Positions 8,418 to 15,794 of a DNA stretch of 55,373 nt are shown here, piece by piece. This DNA is from an uncultured Bacteroidales bacterium (GTDB lineage Bacteria; Bacteroidota; Bacteroidia; Bacteroidales; UBA3663): assembly GCA_905235375.1 (NCBI GenBank), contig CAJOLH010000021.1, forward strand, positions 1 through 55,373, read 5' to 3'. The notes below the pieces were generated by a model. It was not told the DNA's origin. It ran no database searches and saw nothing but the letters and a program-made list of their open reading frames with translations. The translations under genes and the position numbers were made by a program. How positions within the stretch are numbered: the stretch's first letter is position 1; every line of letters starts with the position of its first letter.

Positions 8418-8759
8418 TCAGCGGTGTCCTTTTCGCGGAGGAAGGTATCTTCCTCGTGTAAGAAGCCGCAGGGCTAAGATGATGAGGGCAACGGCGCCAG
8501 TGATGGCAGCTGTGGTCTTGAAGTTTTCAATGAGTCCGCAACGGTAGAGCTGCAGAACTACGCCAATGCCAATGCCGAGCAGCGACAGCAACTTGTCGGG
8601 AGCGAACATCAGACGGATTGCACACGGGATGATGATGAACAATGGCCACCACGTCTTGAGGAATGAAAGGCTGTCGAGTACGTCGGTAGCCCAAAGGAGT
8701 GCGATGATGCCGAGCATCAGGAGCAGTGCACCCCAAAATAGATTTCCAAAATATCTCAT
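8418..8759 (-). CDS. Small membrane protein, LiaI/LiaF transmembrane-like
   Basis: This 113-residue protein has three or four hydrophobic segments: FWGALLLMLGIIALLWA near the N-terminus, WWPLFIIIPCAIRLMF, LLGIGIGVVLQLY and AAITGAVALIILALRLL. It ends in a short basic tail. The spacing of the WWPLFII segment resembles the LiaI-LiaF-like/DUF5668 family of small envelope-stress proteins; the function here is unknown. A promoter TATCTTTGC at 9022-9030 (minus) would give a leader of roughly 255 nt that contains the palindromic repeat element at 8832-8973. It converges on the candidate RNA at 8247-8416. Confidence 0.7.
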   Translation of the reverse strand: MRYFGNLFWGALLLMLGIIALLWATDVLDSLSFLKTWWPLFIIIPCAIRLMFAPDKLLSLLGIGIGVVLQLYRCGLIENFKTTAAITGAVALIILALRLLTRGRYLPPRKGHR

Positions 8760-8831
8760 TGGATTTAGGGAATAATTATGAATATATAATGTTGTTTAAT
8801 TCCGGAATCGGCGAAAACTTTTTTGTTGTTT

Positions 8832-8973
8832 GGGTCGCTTCGCTCAAAATTATAAGAAAATTGATTTTAAAAATTATCAAAAGAAGGTGGTCTGATAAAG
8901 CTGTGACCAATCTCGTCCCGTTTTTCTTATAATTTTTTGATTTAATTTTTCTATAATTTTGAGCGCAGCGACC
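8832..8973. repeat. Palindromic repeat element, copy 1
   Basis: A 142-bp imperfect palindrome bounded by GGGTCGCT and AGCGACC, with AT-rich arms (CGCTCAAAATTATA at each end) and a centre holding the nested stem TGGTC/GACCA. Copies occur at 44289-44471 and, cut by the window end, at 55327-55373. It lies in the presumed 5' leader of the small membrane protein gene. It resembles a MITE or a large REP-like element; no coding capacity is apparent. Confidence 0.85.
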
Positions 8974-9021
8974 ACTCAATGTTATCATCCGCTTTTGTTT
9001 TCGATATGTCGAAAAATGTGC

Positions 9022-9030
9022 TGCAAAGAT
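9022..9030 (-). promoter_or_regulatory. Promoter -7 element upstream of the LiaF-like gene
   Basis: TATCTTTGC on the minus strand, with TTTG at 9052-9055 at a 21-nt spacing. The only gene downstream on this strand before the next signal is the small membrane protein at 8418-8759. Confidence 0.55.
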
Positions 9031-9100
9031 ACGGCTTTTCTTGGAGTATTCCAAATTTTCGACTCAAAAACTATTGTTGGGGTGAAAGATAGATGCGAAA

Positions 9101-9130
9101 ACGGCTCCCGAATTTATTGTCGGGAGCCGT
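9101..9130 (-). terminator. Terminator of the sdhCAB operon
   Basis: The 10-bp stem ACGGCTCCCG/CGGGAGCCGT surrounds a 10-nt loop. Read on the minus strand it lies 43 bp after the sdhB stop codon and is followed by TTTT. Confidence 0.85.
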
Positions 9131-9172
9131 AATATCAGTGTTTCTCTCGGATGGAGAAGCGGGGATCGATGA

Positions 9173-9934
9173 TCAGTCGGCAAGCTTGGCCTTGATGAAC
9201 TCACGGTTGAGACGTGCGATGTTGGAGATCTTCACGCTCTTGGGGCACTCCATCTCGCAGGCGCGGGTGTTGGTGCAGTTGCCGAATCCGAGTTCGTCCA
9301 TGCGGGCTACCATTGCCTTGGCACGACGTGCAGCCTCGACCTTGCCCTGTGGCAGGAGAGCGAACTGGCTCACCTTGGCACTGACGAAGAGCATGGCTGA
9401 ACCGTTCTTGCAGGCAGCAACGCAAGCGCCGCAACCGATGCAGGAAGCAGAGTCCATGGCCTCGTCGGCATCGACCTTCGAGATGAGGATGGCATTGGCA
9501 TCCTGGGCAGCACCGCAGTTGATGGAGGTGTAGCCACCAGCCTGCTGGATCTTGTCGAAAGCAGAGCGGTCAACCATCAGGTCGCGGATGACGGGGAAGC
9601 CGGCTGAGCGCCATGGCTCAACGGTGATGGTCTCCTCGTTCTTGAACTTGCGCATGTGAAGCTGGCAAGTGGTGATGGCGTCATCGATGCCGTGGGGACG
9701 GCCATTGATGTAGAGCGAGCAGGTGCCGCAAATGCCTTCGCGACAGTCGTGGTCGAAGACGATGGGCTCCTCATGCTTGTTGATGAGCTGTTCGTTCAGC
9801 GTGTCCATCATCTCGAAGAACGACATTTCGGTCGAAACGTGCTCAACGCGATAGGTCTTGAATTCGCCCTTTTCCTTTGGGCCGCGCTGACGCCAAACTT
9901 TAACGTTTACGTTCAGAAAACTTTCTTTTCCCAT
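9173..9934 (-). CDS. sdhB: Succinate dehydrogenase/fumarate reductase iron-sulfur subunit
   Basis: This 253-residue electron-transfer subunit carries electrons between the FAD subunit and the membrane cytochrome. The N-terminal ferredoxin-like domain has the 2Fe-2S ligands in [16 protein letters not shown] plus a later Cys. The C-terminal domain has [13 protein letters not shown] and [15 protein letters not shown] for the 4Fe-4S and 3Fe-4S clusters. It is the last gene of sdhC-sdhA-sdhB, 26 bp after sdhA, and a strong terminator follows. In anaerobic Bacteroidales the complex usually works as a quinol:fumarate reductase (often named frdB) in succinate production; the sequence alone does not set the direction. 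Confidence 0.96.
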   Translation of the reverse strand: MGKESFLNVNVKVWRQRGPKEKGEFKTYRVEHVSTEMSFFEMMDTLNEQLINKHEEPIVFDHDCREGICGTCSLYINGRPHGIDDAITTCQLHMRKFKNEETITVEPWRSAGFPVIRDLMVDRSAFDKIQQAGGYTSINCGAAQDANAILISKVDADEAMDSASCIGCGACVAACKNGSAMLFVSAKVSQFALLPQGKVEAARRAKAMVARMDELGFGNCTNTRACEMECPKSVKISNIARLNREFIKAKLAD

Positions 9935-9960
9935 AGTTGCAAATTATTTAAAAGGGTGAA

Positions 9961-11937
9961 TTATGACTTGTAGTTACGTGTCTGTACCTTGATCTCCTGG
10001 TAGTCGAGCATCTCCTTGTAGAGTTCGGGCTCCTTGCCTTCGCCCATGTACTTCCAGCAGCCTACGTACATGAAGTTCTTGTCGTCGCGCTTGGCTTCGC
10101 CTTCTTCGGTCTGGTGCTCCTCGCGGAAGTGACCGCCGCAGGATTCCTCACGATGGAGGGCGTCGCGTGCCATCAGTTCGCCGATTTCGATGAAGTCGAG
10201 CAGACGGATGGCCTTGTCGAGCTCGGTGTTGAGCGTGTTGGCTTCGCCTGGCACATAGACTTCCTTCCAGAAGGTCTTGCGGATTTCGCCGAGTTTCTTG
10301 AGACCCTCTTCGAGACCAGCCTTGGTGCGACCCATGCCGACGTGCTCCCACATGATGTGACCGAGTTCCTTGTGGATGGAATCGACGGTGCGGCTGCCCT
10401 GTACGGCCATGATCTTCTGGATCTTTGCCTTGATGGCATCCTCAGCCTCCTTGAATTCGGGAAGGTCGGTCGAGAAGCGTGGAACCTGGATCTGGTCGGC
10501 GAGGTAGTTCTGCAGCGTGTAAGGAAGCACGAAATAGCCGTCGGCGAGACCCTGCATGAGTGCGGAAGCACCGAGACGGTTGGCACCGTGGTCGGAGAAG
10601 TTGGCTTCGCCGGCACAGAACAGACCCTTCACGGAGGTCATCAGCTCGTAGTCCACCCAAATGCCGCCCATGGTGTAGTGGATGGCGGGATAGATCATCA
10701 TTGGAGTCTCATACGGGTTGTCGTCGGTGATCTTCTGATACATCTGGAAGAGGTTACCGTACTTGTCGGCCACCACATCCTTGCCAAGGCGCTTGATGGC
10801 ATCGGAGAAGTCGAGGAATACGGCGAGACCGGTGCCGTTGACACCATAACCCTTGTCGCAGCGTTCCTTGGCTGCACGCGAAGCAACATCGCGAGGAACG
10901 AGGTTGCCGAATGCGGGATAGCGGCGCTCGAGATAGTAGTCGCGATCCTCTTCGGGAATCTGGTGACCGCGAATCTCACCACGCTGCAGACGCTTGGCAT
11001 CTTCGAGCTTCTTGGGAACCCAGATGCGGCCATCGTTACGGAGTGACTCGGACATCAGGGTCAGCTTCGACTGGATGTCACCGTGAACGGGGATACAGGT
11101 GGGGTGGATCTGAGCGTAGCAGGGGTTGGCAAACATGGCACCCTTGTGATAGATCTGGATGGCTGCACCACCGTTGCACGACATGGCGTTGGTGGAAAGG
11201 AAGTAGGCATTGCCATAACCGCCGGTAGCCACAATCACTGCGTGAGCAGAGTAGCGCTCGAGCTCACCGGTGACGAGGTTGCGGCAGATGATGCCACGTG
11301 CGCGCTCCACGCCCTCCTTGTCCTTGATGAGGACAACGTCGAGCATCTCGCGGCGAGCGTACATGGTGACGTTGCCTTTCTCGATCTGACGGTTGAGCGA
11401 AGAGTAGGCACCGAGCAGCAGCTGCTGGCCTGTCTGTCCCTTGGCATAGAAGGTACGCGATACCTGAGCGCCACCGAACGAACGGTTGGCGAGGGTGCCG
11501 CCATATTCGCGAGCGAAAGGTACGCCCTGGGCAACGCACTGGTCGATGATGTTGTTCGACACTTCAGCCAGACGATAGACGTTGGCTTCGCGAGCGCGGT
11601 AGTCGCCGCCCTTGATGGTGTCGTAGAACAGGCGATAGACCGAGTCACCGTCGTTCTGATAGTTCTTGGCAGCGTTGATGCCGCCCTGTGCAGCGATGGA
11701 GTGGGCACGGCGAGGAGAATCCTGGATGCAGAAGCACTTTACCTTGAAGCCCATCTCGCCGAGTGTAGCAGCAGCTGCACCGCCAGCGAGGCCTGAACCT
11801 ACGACGATGATGTCGAGTTTGCGCTTATTGGCTGGATTCACCAGTTTCTGATGTGCCTTATAGTTTGTCCACTTGTCAGCAAGCTTTCCCTCAGGGATGC
11901 GGCTGAGCGCGGGATCCATGATGTGTTCAATAGCCAT
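9961..11937 (-). CDS. sdhA: Succinate dehydrogenase/fumarate reductase flavoprotein subunit
   Basis: This 658-residue FAD subunit interconverts fumarate and succinate. The dinucleotide-binding motif [17 protein letters not shown] lies near residue 45. [17 protein letters not shown] holds the His expected to bind FAD covalently. The active-site region has QIHPTCIP and a later Arg-rich loop, and the C-terminus has the expected helical domain. The length and motif spacing fit the Bacteroidota/epsilonproteobacterial type of FrdA/SdhA. It sits between sdhC (37 bp upstream) and sdhB (26 bp downstream) in one operon. Confidence 0.96.
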   Translation of the reverse strand: MAIEHIMDPALSRIPEGKLADKWTNYKAHQKLVNPANKRKLDIIVVGSGLAGGAAAATLGEMGFKVKCFCIQDSPRRAHSIAAQGGINAAKNYQNDGDSVYRLFYDTIKGGDYRAREANVYRLAEVSNNIIDQCVAQGVPFAREYGGTLANRSFGGAQVSRTFYAKGQTGQQLLLGAYSSLNRQIEKGNVTMYARREMLDVVLIKDKEGVERARGIICRNLVTGELERYSAHAVIVATGGYGNAYFLSTNAMSCNGGAAIQIYHKGAMFANPCYAQIHPTCIPVHGDIQSKLTLMSESLRNDGRIWVPKKLEDAKRLQRGEIRGHQIPEEDRDYYLERRYPAFGNLVPRDVASRAAKERCDKGYGVNGTGLAVFLDFSDAIKRLGKDVVADKYGNLFQMYQKITDDNPYETPMMIYPAIHYTMGGIWVDYELMTSVKGLFCAGEANFSDHGANRLGASALMQGLADGYFVLPYTLQNYLADQIQVPRFSTDLPEFKEAEDAIKAKIQKIMAVQGSRTVDSIHKELGHIMWEHVGMGRTKAGLEEGLKKLGEIRKTFWKEVYVPGEANTLNTELDKAIRLLDFIEIGELMARDALHREESCGGHFREEHQTEEGEAKRDDKNFMYVGCWKYMGEGKEPELYKEMLDYQEIKVQTRNYKS

Positions 11938-11974
11938 AGTCTGAATTACTGTTTATGGATTTGGGATTTTTAGA

Positions 11975-12685
11975 TTAATTAGCACAGATACAGTGGAAGC
12001 CTCCTGCCTGAATAACGGCTGCTACAAGGACGAGGAAGAAGCCACAGAAGATAACAGTAGCCCAAATGTAGCTGATGCAGATCCAGCGATTGAGCCAAAT
12101 CTTGCCATTCAGTCCAAGCGTCTGCATTGAAGACCAGATACCGTGAGTGAGGTGGAACCAAAGAGCACAGAACCAGATGATGTAGATAGCGAAGAGGACG
12201 GGGTCACAAAGCGTGTTGGTGATCCAGTCGAAACCGGCAGTAGGAGCAAAAGCACCTTCGGCACCAGCGAGTTCTGCAAACATCATCTTTGCCCAGAAAT
12301 TGAAGAGGTGCACCAGGATGCCGCAAATCACGATGACACCCAGGGCAAGCATATTCTTGGCTGCCCAATGTACGGGCTGCTTGCCGGAAATGGCGTAACG
12401 GTCATTGCCACGAGCTTTCCAGTTCTGGAAAGTCAGGATGAAGGCATAAAGGAAATGGATGACAATGAGCAAAGCCAGACCGGCAGTGCCGAGGAGCGCG
12501 TACCAGTTGGTGCCCAGGAATTCACAGACCTTGTCGTAATAATGTTCGCCGGCAGGAGTGCCTACGAAGACATCATACGCGTAAACAAGGTTCATCAGCA
12601 TGTGGAAGGTGAGGAAGAGCACGAGGCATGCACCAGTGACGCTCATTACCACCTTACGACCGATTGACGAAGATGTTAACCACAT
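11975..12685 (-). CDS. sdhC: Succinate dehydrogenase/fumarate reductase cytochrome b subunit
   Basis: This 236-residue integral membrane protein has five hydrophobic helices and several helix-borne histidines (FLTFHMLMNLVY, LLIVIHFLYAF, GILVHLFNFW, LWFHLTHGIW). This fits the diheme single-subunit anchor (type B) that couples quinone chemistry to the FAD/Fe-S subunits. It is the first gene of the operon. A minus-strand promoter at 12780-12811 lies about 100 bp upstream, back to back with the dusB promoter. Confidence 0.93.
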   Translation of the reverse strand: MWLTSSSIGRKVVMSVTGACLVLFLTFHMLMNLVYAYDVFVGTPAGEHYYDKVCEFLGTNWYALLGTAGLALLIVIHFLYAFILTFQNWKARGNDRYAISGKQPVHWAAKNMLALGVIVICGILVHLFNFWAKMMFAELAGAEGAFAPTAGFDWITNTLCDPVLFAIYIIWFCALWFHLTHGIWSSMQTLGLNGKIWLNRWICISYIWATVIFCGFFLVLVAAVIQAGGFHCICAN

Positions 12686-12779
12686 AGAAAATAGTTGTTG
12701 TTGTTAATAATATTGATTTATTGGTTTTTTTGTTGGCACTACAAACCCATTTTGTGGGCATTTATTCATAGTTATCGGT

Positions 12780-12811
12780 GCAAATATAACAATTATTCGA
12801 AAAAAATCCAA
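12780..12811 (-). promoter_or_regulatory. Promoter of sdhCAB
   Basis: On the minus strand TTGG, 19 nt, then TATATTTG (12788-12781) fits the Bacteroidota pattern. It overlaps the divergent control region of dusB. Confidence 0.65.
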
Positions 12812-12827
12812 TTTCTTCTGCCCAAAA

Positions 12828-12843
12828 TGTGCAATATTGCACA
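12828..12843. promoter_or_regulatory. Candidate operator palindrome between sdhC and dusB
   Basis: TGTGCAATATTGCACA is a perfect 16-bp palindrome between the two divergent promoters, covering the expected -33 region of dusB. Related TGCAA/TTGCA dyads occur at the -33 regions of the two small units at 13991-14006 and 40503-40518. The binding protein is unknown. Confidence 0.45.
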
Positions 12844-12851
12844 AAAAATGT

Positions 12852-12860
12852 TATCTTTGC
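12852..12860 (+). promoter_or_regulatory. Promoter -7 element of dusB
   Basis: TATCTTTGC on plus, 40 bp before the dusB ATG at 12901. The usual TTTG -33 position is replaced by the palindrome at 12828-12843. Confidence 0.7.
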
Positions 12861-12900
12861 ACTATCAAAATAGCAAATTCTTAACATTAGTTATATATTT

Positions 12901-13893
12901 ATGAAGATAGGAAATGTAACATTGCCCGATAGGGCAGTGATGCTTGCACCGATGGAGGATGTCACTGATGTGGGTTTCCGCCTGCAGTGCCGCCACTTCG
13001 GTGCGGATATGGTCTATTCGGAATTTGTGTCGGCTGATGCCTTGATACGCAGCATTGACAAGACGATGCAGAAACTCCGTGTGCTGGAGGAGGAGCGCCC
13101 TGTGGTGATACAGATTTATGGGCGCGATGTGGCGTCGATGGTCGAAGCTGCCCGAATAGTGGAGCAGGCCCATCCCGACATCATCGATATCAATTTCGGT
13201 TGCCCCGTGAAGCGCGTGGCAGGCAAGGGCGCTGGAGCAGGGATGCTTCGTGACATCCCGCTGATGCTTGCGATTACCCGTGCTGTGGTCGATGCCGTGA
13301 AGTTGCCTGTGACCGTGAAGACGCGTCTGGGCTGGGACTGTGAGCATAAGATCATCACCACCCTGGCAGAGCAGTTGCAGGACTGCGGCATCCAGGCCTT
13401 GGCCATACATGGACGCACGCGTTCGCAGATGTACACAGGGGAAGCCGACTGGACGCTGATACGTGAGGTGAAACAGAATCCGCGCATCCACATCCCCATC
13501 ATTGGCAATGGCGATGTCACGTCGGCACAGATAGCCAAGCAGCGGTTCGACGAAACGGGTGTGGATGGCATCCTTGTCGGACGTGCCACTTTCGGCAGGC
13601 CGTGGATTTTCCGTGAGATCAAGCATCTGCTTGAGACGGGGGAGGAACTGCCTCCCATTCCGATTGACGATTGCATAATGGCGTTGAAGCACCAGGTGGA
13701 GGAGAGCGTGGCGCGTATTGATGAATATCGCGGCATCCTGCACATTCGCCGTCACTTGGCCGCCACGCCTATTTTCAAGGGAATACCGAACTTCAGGGAG
13801 ACTCGCATCGCCATGCTTCGTGCCGAAACGGTCGGAGAACTCTTCCGGATTATGGACGAGGCGGTGGAAATGATTCGCGACATGAAGTCATAA
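12901..13893 (+). CDS. dusB: tRNA-dihydrouridine synthase
   Basis: This 330-residue FMN enzyme reduces uridine to dihydrouridine in tRNA with NAD(P)H. A TIM barrel is indicated by VMLAPMEDVTDVGFR at the N-terminus, INFGCPVKRVAGKGAGAGML with the catalytic Cys, TVKTRLGWD, AIHGRTRSQMYTGEADW, IIGNGDV and VGRATFGRPWIF. The length and the GCPVKRV motif fit the DusB branch. It is monocistronic, divergent from sdhCAB. The A-rich stretch right after its stop codon serves, on the other strand, as the T-run of a small unit. Confidence 0.95.
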   Translation: MKIGNVTLPDRAVMLAPMEDVTDVGFRLQCRHFGADMVYSEFVSADALIRSIDKTMQKLRVLEEERPVVIQIYGRDVASMVEAARIVEQAHPDIIDINFGCPVKRVAGKGAGAGMLRDIPLMLAITRAVVDAVKLPVTVKTRLGWDCEHKIITTLAEQLQDCGIQALAIHGRTRSQMYTGEADWTLIREVKQNPRIHIPIIGNGDVTSAQIAKQRFDETGVDGILVGRATFGRPWIFREIKHLLETGEELPPIPIDDCIMALKHQVEESVARIDEYRGILHIRRHLAATPIFKGIPNFRETRIAMLRAETVGELFRIMDEAVEMIRDMKS

Positions 13894-13959
13894 AAAAAAT
13901 CCGAACCGTCATCTCGACGGCTCGAATTCACATTACCTTAAATCTAATACCATGAAAAA
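13892..13959 (-). ncRNA. Minute transcription unit A, candidate sRNA of about 68 nt
   Basis: On the minus strand a promoter (TTGC 13997-13994, 19 nt, TATCTTTGC 13974-13966) is followed by only about 68 nt, and then by the stem CGAGCCGTC/GACGGTTCG (13902-13924, loop GAGAT) and an eight-T run that overlaps the dusB stop region. The only ATG frame is six codons. A homologous unit lies at 40390-40470, sharing promoter, ATCGTGTTTT(T)CATGGTA leader and hairpin sequence. Both sit in convergent gaps. The RNA family is unknown to me. Confidence 0.55.
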
Positions 13960-13965
13960 CACGAT

Positions 13966-14006
13966 GCAAAGATAGGGGATTTCCCACAAACGTGCAACCG
14001 TTTGCG
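13966..14006 (-). promoter_or_regulatory. Promoter and dyad of unit A
   Basis: TTGC-N19-TATCTTTG on the minus strand. The -33 region overlaps GTGCAACCGTTTGCGC, a near-palindrome matching the one at unit B. Confidence 0.6.
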
Positions 14007-14030
14007 CGATTATTTTTATAAAAAAATAAA

Positions 14031-14055
14031 AAATCGCCTCGTAAAGGGGCGATTT
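14031..14055 (-). terminator. Terminator of the Omp28/PNGase F-like operon
   Basis: The stem AAATCGCCTC/GGGGCGATTT (one G-T pair) with loop GTAAA lies 23 bp after the stop at 14079. On the minus strand it is followed by a T-rich run. Confidence 0.85.
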
Positions 14056-14078
14056 GCTATTCGTGAATATCAAGTTTT

Positions 14079-15794
14079 TCAGAATTTCGTCTGAAAAACC
14101 GCAATAATCTGGTTCGTATAGTTCTTGTCGAAGATATAGGCTACAAGAGTGAGCCCTTCGTTCGAGGTGATGTCCGATGGAACGGTTTGGCTGACAGTGA
14201 ATTGTTGGTTGACGTAGTCCGAAACCTGGATCTGTCCGGTGGCAACGGCATCGAGGTTTGCATTGCCGAGCAGAGAGCCGTCGTTGGGCAAGGTGAAGAA
14301 ACTGCGAACCACGTCGCGCTGCCATTCGTTGTCGTAGAGCGTCGGATAATAGTTCTTCTGGGAGATCGAAGGCGCCTTGTCCTGCTTGACACAGACCACA
14401 AGGGTGGGATTCCTGTAAACCGAGACACCATAAAGATGGGTCTGGATGGTTGCCGACACGGTGTGCGTATCGGCGTCGAAAGCGACTTCGCCAAACTTTA
14501 TGTTGCCATACTGCACGTTCAGGTGCTCGGCAATCAGTTGGGCGATGCTGTCTTCGTCGAGCGTTGTGCTGAAAGGCAGACCGTTTCGGCAAACCAGGGC
14601 AGCGGGTGCAAAGGTAAGCTGCTCCTTGCCGAACAAATCGGCCTTGTAGTCGGAGCCTGCTATACGCCAGGCATCGGCGGGCCCATAGCCTTCGTGACGG
14701 CTGAGGACGATTACGTCGGGATTGGAGTCGCCGAGGCGTTGCAGTGCCCGTTCGATGCTGTTGCGCAGGTGTGTCTGCCCTGCTGGTGCATAACCATTGT
14801 TCTCGCTGGTAAATTCCTCGATCAGCAGGTTGGTGGGTGCGACAAGCGGGTCGGGATTGCTCTCGCCCAGTTCGTAATAGAGGTTACGGCTGGATTCGTG
14901 GTCACATTGGTTCTCTTGCCCGTTGGGCTGACTGATGGTGACGAGGATTGGGATGTCGGGATTGGTGGAAAGGATATTTTCCCCACGTGGGAACCTGAAT
15001 TCGAAAGGAACGTAATATCCGAAGCTTGTGCTTTCACATTCATACTCAGCCTCGTGGCGGTTGCTGCCGGCTTCGTCCACCGACACCTTGAAGTGATGCA
15101 ACGGATCGCTTCCGAGGTTGCGAATGCTGCCTCGCAGGACAATGGTATCGTTTTCGCTCCCGATTTCGAACCAGCGGTGCTCCAGGCGCAGATCCATCAG
15201 CTCCAAGGCATACTGATAGTTGCTGGCAAGTCCGGCACGGATGCAGACGGGAGCATAGCGGTCGCTCATGTCGCGCCAAGTGCTGCCGGTCGATACGTAG
15301 AACGACTCAGCCGTCCCTCTCGTTCCGCTGGTAGGAATGCTCGTCTTGGCGTTCTGTTGGTAGGAATACCCGCAGTAGATTGTTTCGGTTCCCGTGAGTT
15401 CGACGCTGTTGGGAAGAGCGATGTCGTTCCATCCTTCGACCAGCGTCGATGGCTCGATGTCAATGCTTGTGAGGTCTTCGCTATCGTCCAAACCCTTTCG
15501 CAGCCACGCCTTGAACGAAGTGAAATGATCGGGTGCCGTGAGCAGGATGCGCAGGTAGCTGACGGAACAGAAGGTGAAATCGGTCTGCAATGCGGGCGTG
15601 AGACCCATGGCGCACGAAATGGTTGCCTCTGTATTGCTGTTGCTGAGGTTTCCCGTGTAACCTTCTTCGTTGCAATAGCCCAGGGTGAGTTGTGCCGAGG
15701 CGCTCCATGCGGAAAGGGCCAGCAGGACGAGCAGCACGAAGCGCTGGGCCGAAGACGAAGCGTTGCACATTATCTTGTTGTTGGATGACATCAT
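14079..15794 (-). CDS. Omp28-related secreted protein
   Basis: This 571-residue exported protein has a hydrophobic signal sequence (FVLLVLLALSAWSASA) and an N-terminal beta-rich domain of about 200 residues that binds or coats something unknown. Around residues 320-400 a segment resembles the thioredoxin-like Omp28 fold: LLIEEFTSENNGYAPAGQTHL, then DVIVLSRHEGYGPADAW. The CxxC found in true thioredoxin-like members is replaced by NGYA, so redox activity is unlikely. The start is taken at 15794 because its ATG overlaps the TGA of the upstream gene (ATGA, 4 bp), a sign of translational coupling; the longer frame would run through the neighbour. It is probably a cell-surface partner of the PNGase F-like enzyme. 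Confidence 0.7.
   Translation of the reverse strand: MMSSNNKIMCNASSSAQRFVLLVLLALSAWSASAQLTLGYCNEEGYTGNLSNSNTEATISCAMGLTPALQTDFTFCSVSYLRILLTAPDHFTSFKAWLRKGLDDSEDLTSIDIEPSTLVEGWNDIALPNSVELTGTETIYCGYSYQQNAKTSIPTSGTRGTAESFYVSTGSTWRDMSDRYAPVCIRAGLASNYQYALELMDLRLEHRWFEIGSENDTIVLRGSIRNLGSDPLHHFKVSVDEAGSNRHEAEYECESTSFGYYVPFEFRFPRGENILSTNPDIPILVTISQPNGQENQCDHESSRNLYYELGESNPDPLVAPTNLLIEEFTSENNGYAPAGQTHLRNSIERALQRLGDSNPDVIVLSRHEGYGPADAWRIAGSDYKADLFGKEQLTFAPAALVCRNGLPFSTTLDEDSIAQLIAEHLNVQYGNIKFGEVAFDADTHTVSATIQTHLYGVSVYRNPTLVVCVKQDKAPSISQKNYYPTLYDNEWQRDVVRSFFTLPNDGSLLGNANLDAVATGQIQVSDYVNQQFTVSQTVPSDITSNEGLTLVAYIFDKNYTNQIIAVFQTKF

Noticed and set aside
13936..13953. Leader peptide in unit A
   Set aside because: The six-codon frame is not conserved in unit B beyond the start, and no structural gene follows for it to attenuate.
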